Source: Gemmatimonadota bacterium
Lineage (GTDB): Bacteria > Gemmatimonadota > Gemmatimonadetes > Palauibacterales > Palauibacteraceae
DNA: 6,404 nt
Direction of reading: 5' to 3'
Assembly: GCA_013042495.1 (NCBI GenBank)
Contig: JABDQB010000291.1
Location: forward strand, 1 to 6,404
Position 1 is the first letter of the stretch, and each line of letters begins with the position of its first letter. The position numbers were made by a program, and so were the translations under genes. This document shows positions 4,264 to 6,404 of the stretch, one piece after another. Under the pieces are notes generated by a model that was not told the origin of the DNA, made no database searches, and worked only from the letters and a program-made list of their open reading frames with translations.

Positions 4264-6404
4264 CCGGACTGGCGCTGAATCCCGAGCAGCGACACGCGGT
4301 GGAATACGGAGCGGGTCCCCTGCTGGTTTTGGCCGGTGCCGGCTCGGGCAAGACCCGTGTCCTCACTGCTCGCGTTTCCCGCCTCATTCGGGAAGAAGGC
4401 GAGCGGCCCGAGCAGATCCTGGCGGTCACGTTCACCAACAAGGCCGCTGGGGTGATGCGTGACCGGATTGCCCACCTTCTCGGCGAGGAGCCGAGAGGGC
4501 TGTGGGTGGGGACCTTCCATTCGATCGCGGCGCGGCTGTTGAGACGGGAAGGGGACCGGCTGAAGCGCGGCGCTAACTTCACCATATACGCCGAGGACGA
4601 TTCGCTCCGGGCGATCAAGCGCGCCATGGAAGAGTCGGATCTCGATACGGAGCGCTGGTCGCCGAATCTGATACGGGCCCGAATCTCCGACGCCAAGAGC
4701 GCGCTCGTGTCGGCCGACGAGTACGCGGCATCCGCATTCGACCTGGCAGCCAAGGCAACGGCCAGGGTCTACCCTGCCTACGAGCGGATTCTGGCCAGGT
4801 CTAACGCCTACGATTTTGACGACCTGCTGGCGAACGCCGCGCGCCTGTTGGAGGATGTCCCGGAGGTGGGGGACCGTTATGCGTCCAGGTTCCGCCACGT
4901 GCTGGTTGACGAATACCAGGACACCAACCACGCCCAGTATCGCATCGTGAAGAGACTGGCTGCCGGGCATGGAAACATCTGTGTCGTGGGAGACGACGAC
5001 CAGTCGATCTACGGCTGGCGAGGGGCGGATATCAGGAACATCCTGGATTTCGAGCGCGACTTTCCGGGCGCCGAGGTCGTGAGGCTCGAGGAGAACTACC
5101 GGTCGACCCCCGCGATTCTCGAAGTCGCCAACGCGGTGATCTCGAACAACCGGGATCGGAAGGAAAAGCGGCTGCGGACCAGGAGACCCGCCGGCGAGCC
5201 GGTCCAAGTGGTTCGATTGTCGGACGAGCGCGCAGAGTCGAACTGGGTGGTGAGTGAAGTGCAGTCCAGCGGGGCGGGGAGGGCCTTCGAAGACCACGTG
5301 GTCCTGTACCGGACGAACGCACAGTCGAGGCCGTTCGAGGAGGCCTTGAGGCGAGCCCGGATTCCTTACAGGATCGTCGGAGGCGTGCGATTCTACGAGC
5401 GCAGAGAGATCAAGGACGTCCTGGCGTACCTGCAGCTTGCCGTCAATCCGGCGGACGAAGCGTCGTTCGCGCGAGCCGTGTCCTGGCCGCGGCGTGGTGT
5501 GGGTGGGGTCACCCTTGACCGGCTTCGGGCCGCCGCAGCGGCTCGATCGCTCACCCTGCTCGCGGCGGCTGAGATGGCGAGGACCTTCGAAGGCATGCCG
5601 CCGGCCGGGGGGCGGTCGCTGGAGGACTTCGCGGCCGGGGTAAACGCGCTGGCCGAGCTGGCCCGGGAGGGCGCGACGGAGGAAGTGATCCGGGAGTGCA
5701 TCCGGAGCTTCGGGATGGTTGCCGCGCTCGAAACCGAGGAGGACGGAGCCGATCGAATCGCTAACGTCACGGAGTTGCTTGCGGCCGCCGCGGCGTTTGA
5801 TCCCGCAGAGGTCGAGGACGCGCTGGAGGACTCGTCGGACCTCGAGCTGTACCTGCAGTCCGCGGCGCTGCACGCCGACATCGACGACTATGACGATCGG
5901 GAATCGGGCCTGACCCTGATGACCCTTCACAATGCCAAGGGGCTGGAGTTTCCCGTTGTGTTTCTAGTCGGAATGGAAGACGGCTTGTTTCCGCTCGCGC
6001 GCTCGTTGGAAAGCCGCGAGGAGCTCGAGGAGGAGCGCCGGCTGTTCTACGTCGGCGTGACGCGGGCCGAAGACCGCCTCTTTATCACGCACGCCGACCG
6101 ACGCTGGCGCTACGGAAGCGAGATGCGGGCCGAGCCATCGTCGTTCCTGCAGGAGTTGCCCGAGGGACCGGTTCAGCATCGATCGCTGACCTCTCGTCCC
6201 GGTCGCTTCGCATCACGTTCCACGGGTTCGCGAAGGACGCCTCGTGGTCCTCGGCCCGACACCGTGCCTGGCGCTTTCGGTGACCCGAGCCGGTCAGTCG
6301 TGGACGGCACAGGGTGGTCAGGAGGTGAAGGGGAATCGTTCGCCTGGCACCGCGGAGGGAAGCGCTATCCGCCGTTGGAAGGGAAGGGAGCCCTCCGGTA
6401 CGAC
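4260..6404 (+). CDS. uvrD: UvrD/PcrA-family DNA helicase, 3' end beyond the window
   Basis: A superfamily 1A 3'-to-5' DNA helicase of the kind that acts in excision and mismatch repair and clears RecA or stalled RNA polymerase. 715 codons are present and the frame is still open; family members have about 720-740 residues, so little is missing. Visible are the Q-motif LNPEQRHAV (6-14), Walker A AGAGSGKT (25-32), Ia TFTNKAA (57-63), Ib GTFHS (84-88), II DEYQDTN (217-223), III VGDDDQSIYGWRGAD (243-257), IV ENYRS (278-282), IVb GGVRFYERREIKDV (375-388), V TLHNAKGLEFPVVFLVGMED (555-574) and VI RRLFYVGVTRAED (593-605). After about residue 640 the chain becomes an Arg/Gly/Ser/Pro-rich linker without visible fold. 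The small Tudor-like C-terminal domain of PcrA would be expected just past the edge. GTG start in a GTGA overlap with the kinase gene, no clear Shine-Dalgarno sequence. Whether it is best named UvrD or PcrA cannot be settled here; Rep is less likely given the VGMEDG-type motif V. Confidence 0.95.
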   Translation, partial: MTGLALNPEQRHAVEYGAGPLLVLAGAGSGKTRVLTARVSRLIREEGERPEQILAVTFTNKAAGVMRDRIAHLLGEEPRGLWVGTFHSIAARLLRREGDRLKRGANFTIYAEDDSLRAIKRAMEESDLDTERWSPNLIRARISDAKSALVSADEYAASAFDLAAKATARVYPAYERILARSNAYDFDDLLANAARLLEDVPEVGDRYASRFRHVLVDEYQDTNHAQYRIVKRLAAGHGNICVVGDDDQSIYGWRGADIRNILDFERDFPGAEVVRLEENYRSTPAILEVANAVISNNRDRKEKRLRTRRPAGEPVQVVRLSDERAESNWVVSEVQSSGAGRAFEDHVVLYRTNAQSRPFEEALRRARIPYRIVGGVRFYERREIKDVLAYLQLAVNPADEASFARAVSWPRRGVGGVTLDRLRAAAAARSLTLLAAAEMARTFEGMPPAGGRSLEDFAAGVNALAELAREGATEEVIRECIRSFGMVAALETEEDGADRIANVTELLAAAAAFDPAEVEDALEDSSDLELYLQSAALHADIDDYDDRESGLTLMTLHNAKGLEFPVVFLVGMEDGLFPLARSLESREELEEERRLFYVGVTRAEDRLFITHADRRWRYGSEMRAEPSSFLQELPEGPVQHRSLTSRPGRFASRSTGSRRTPRGPRPDTVPGAFGDPSRSVVDGTGWSGGEGESFAWHRGGKRYPPLEGKGALRYD

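Noticed and set aside
3843..5930. 695-codon open frame on the minus strand, antisense to the kinase and helicase genes
   Set aside because: It lies opposite two genes with complete conserved motifs. Its translation is rich in Arg, Pro, Gly and Ser without any recognisable domain, as expected for an antisense shadow frame in GC-rich DNA.
1..6404. A mobile element, defence island or novel gene system covering the window
   Set aside because: Apart from the small lipoprotein, all the full-length genes fall in familiar chromosomal families with normal lengths. I see no transposase, integrase, terminal repeats, tRNA-linked attachment site or repeat array.

Overview
The window is GC-rich, almost fully coding and built from recognisable bacterial chromosomal genes. 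I see no tRNA, rRNA, CRISPR array, insertion sequence, phage gene or toxin-antitoxin pair. The base composition, the run of GTG/TTG starts, the start of a GlmU-like sugar nucleotidyltransferase at the left edge and the particular histidine-kinase family (H-box AHQMGTPLSSL) point to a Gemmatimonadota bacterium or another member of the Fibrobacterota-Chlorobiota-Bacteroidota (FCB) superphylum. This placement is an inference from remembered family resemblance, not from a search.

Left part (1-1105, minus strand): a short-form mannose-1-phosphate guanylyltransferase (manC type) is followed, one base after its stop codon, by the first 19 codons of a second gene. That gene's N-terminus resembles the GlmU-like sugar nucleotidyltransferases of FCB bacteria. 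The pair looks like a nucleotide-sugar supply unit feeding cell-surface polysaccharide or glycan synthesis.

Middle (1106-1240): a 135-bp divergent spacer, the only non-coding DNA of any size here. It carries a plausible extended -10 element and a strong Shine-Dalgarno sequence for the rightward genes.

Right part (1241-6404, plus strand): four genes lie head to tail with no gaps. They encode a small lipoprotein of unknown function (possibly HmuY-like), seryl-tRNA synthetase (serS), a membrane-bound sensor histidine kinase without a partner regulator in view, and a UvrD/PcrA superfamily 1 helicase that runs off the right edge still open. The junctions are TAG directly followed by GTG, then two GTGA start/stop overlaps, so the four are very probably one translationally coupled operon. 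The products span envelope, translation, signalling and DNA repair. Nothing in the sequence shows that they act in one pathway; shared expression is the safest reading.

I did not find a clearly new system. The points most worth a second look are the non-standard H-box kinase placed between serS and a helicase gene, the unassigned lipoprotein that leads the operon, and a perfect 10-bp stem hairpin near the end of the lipoprotein gene, just before serS.
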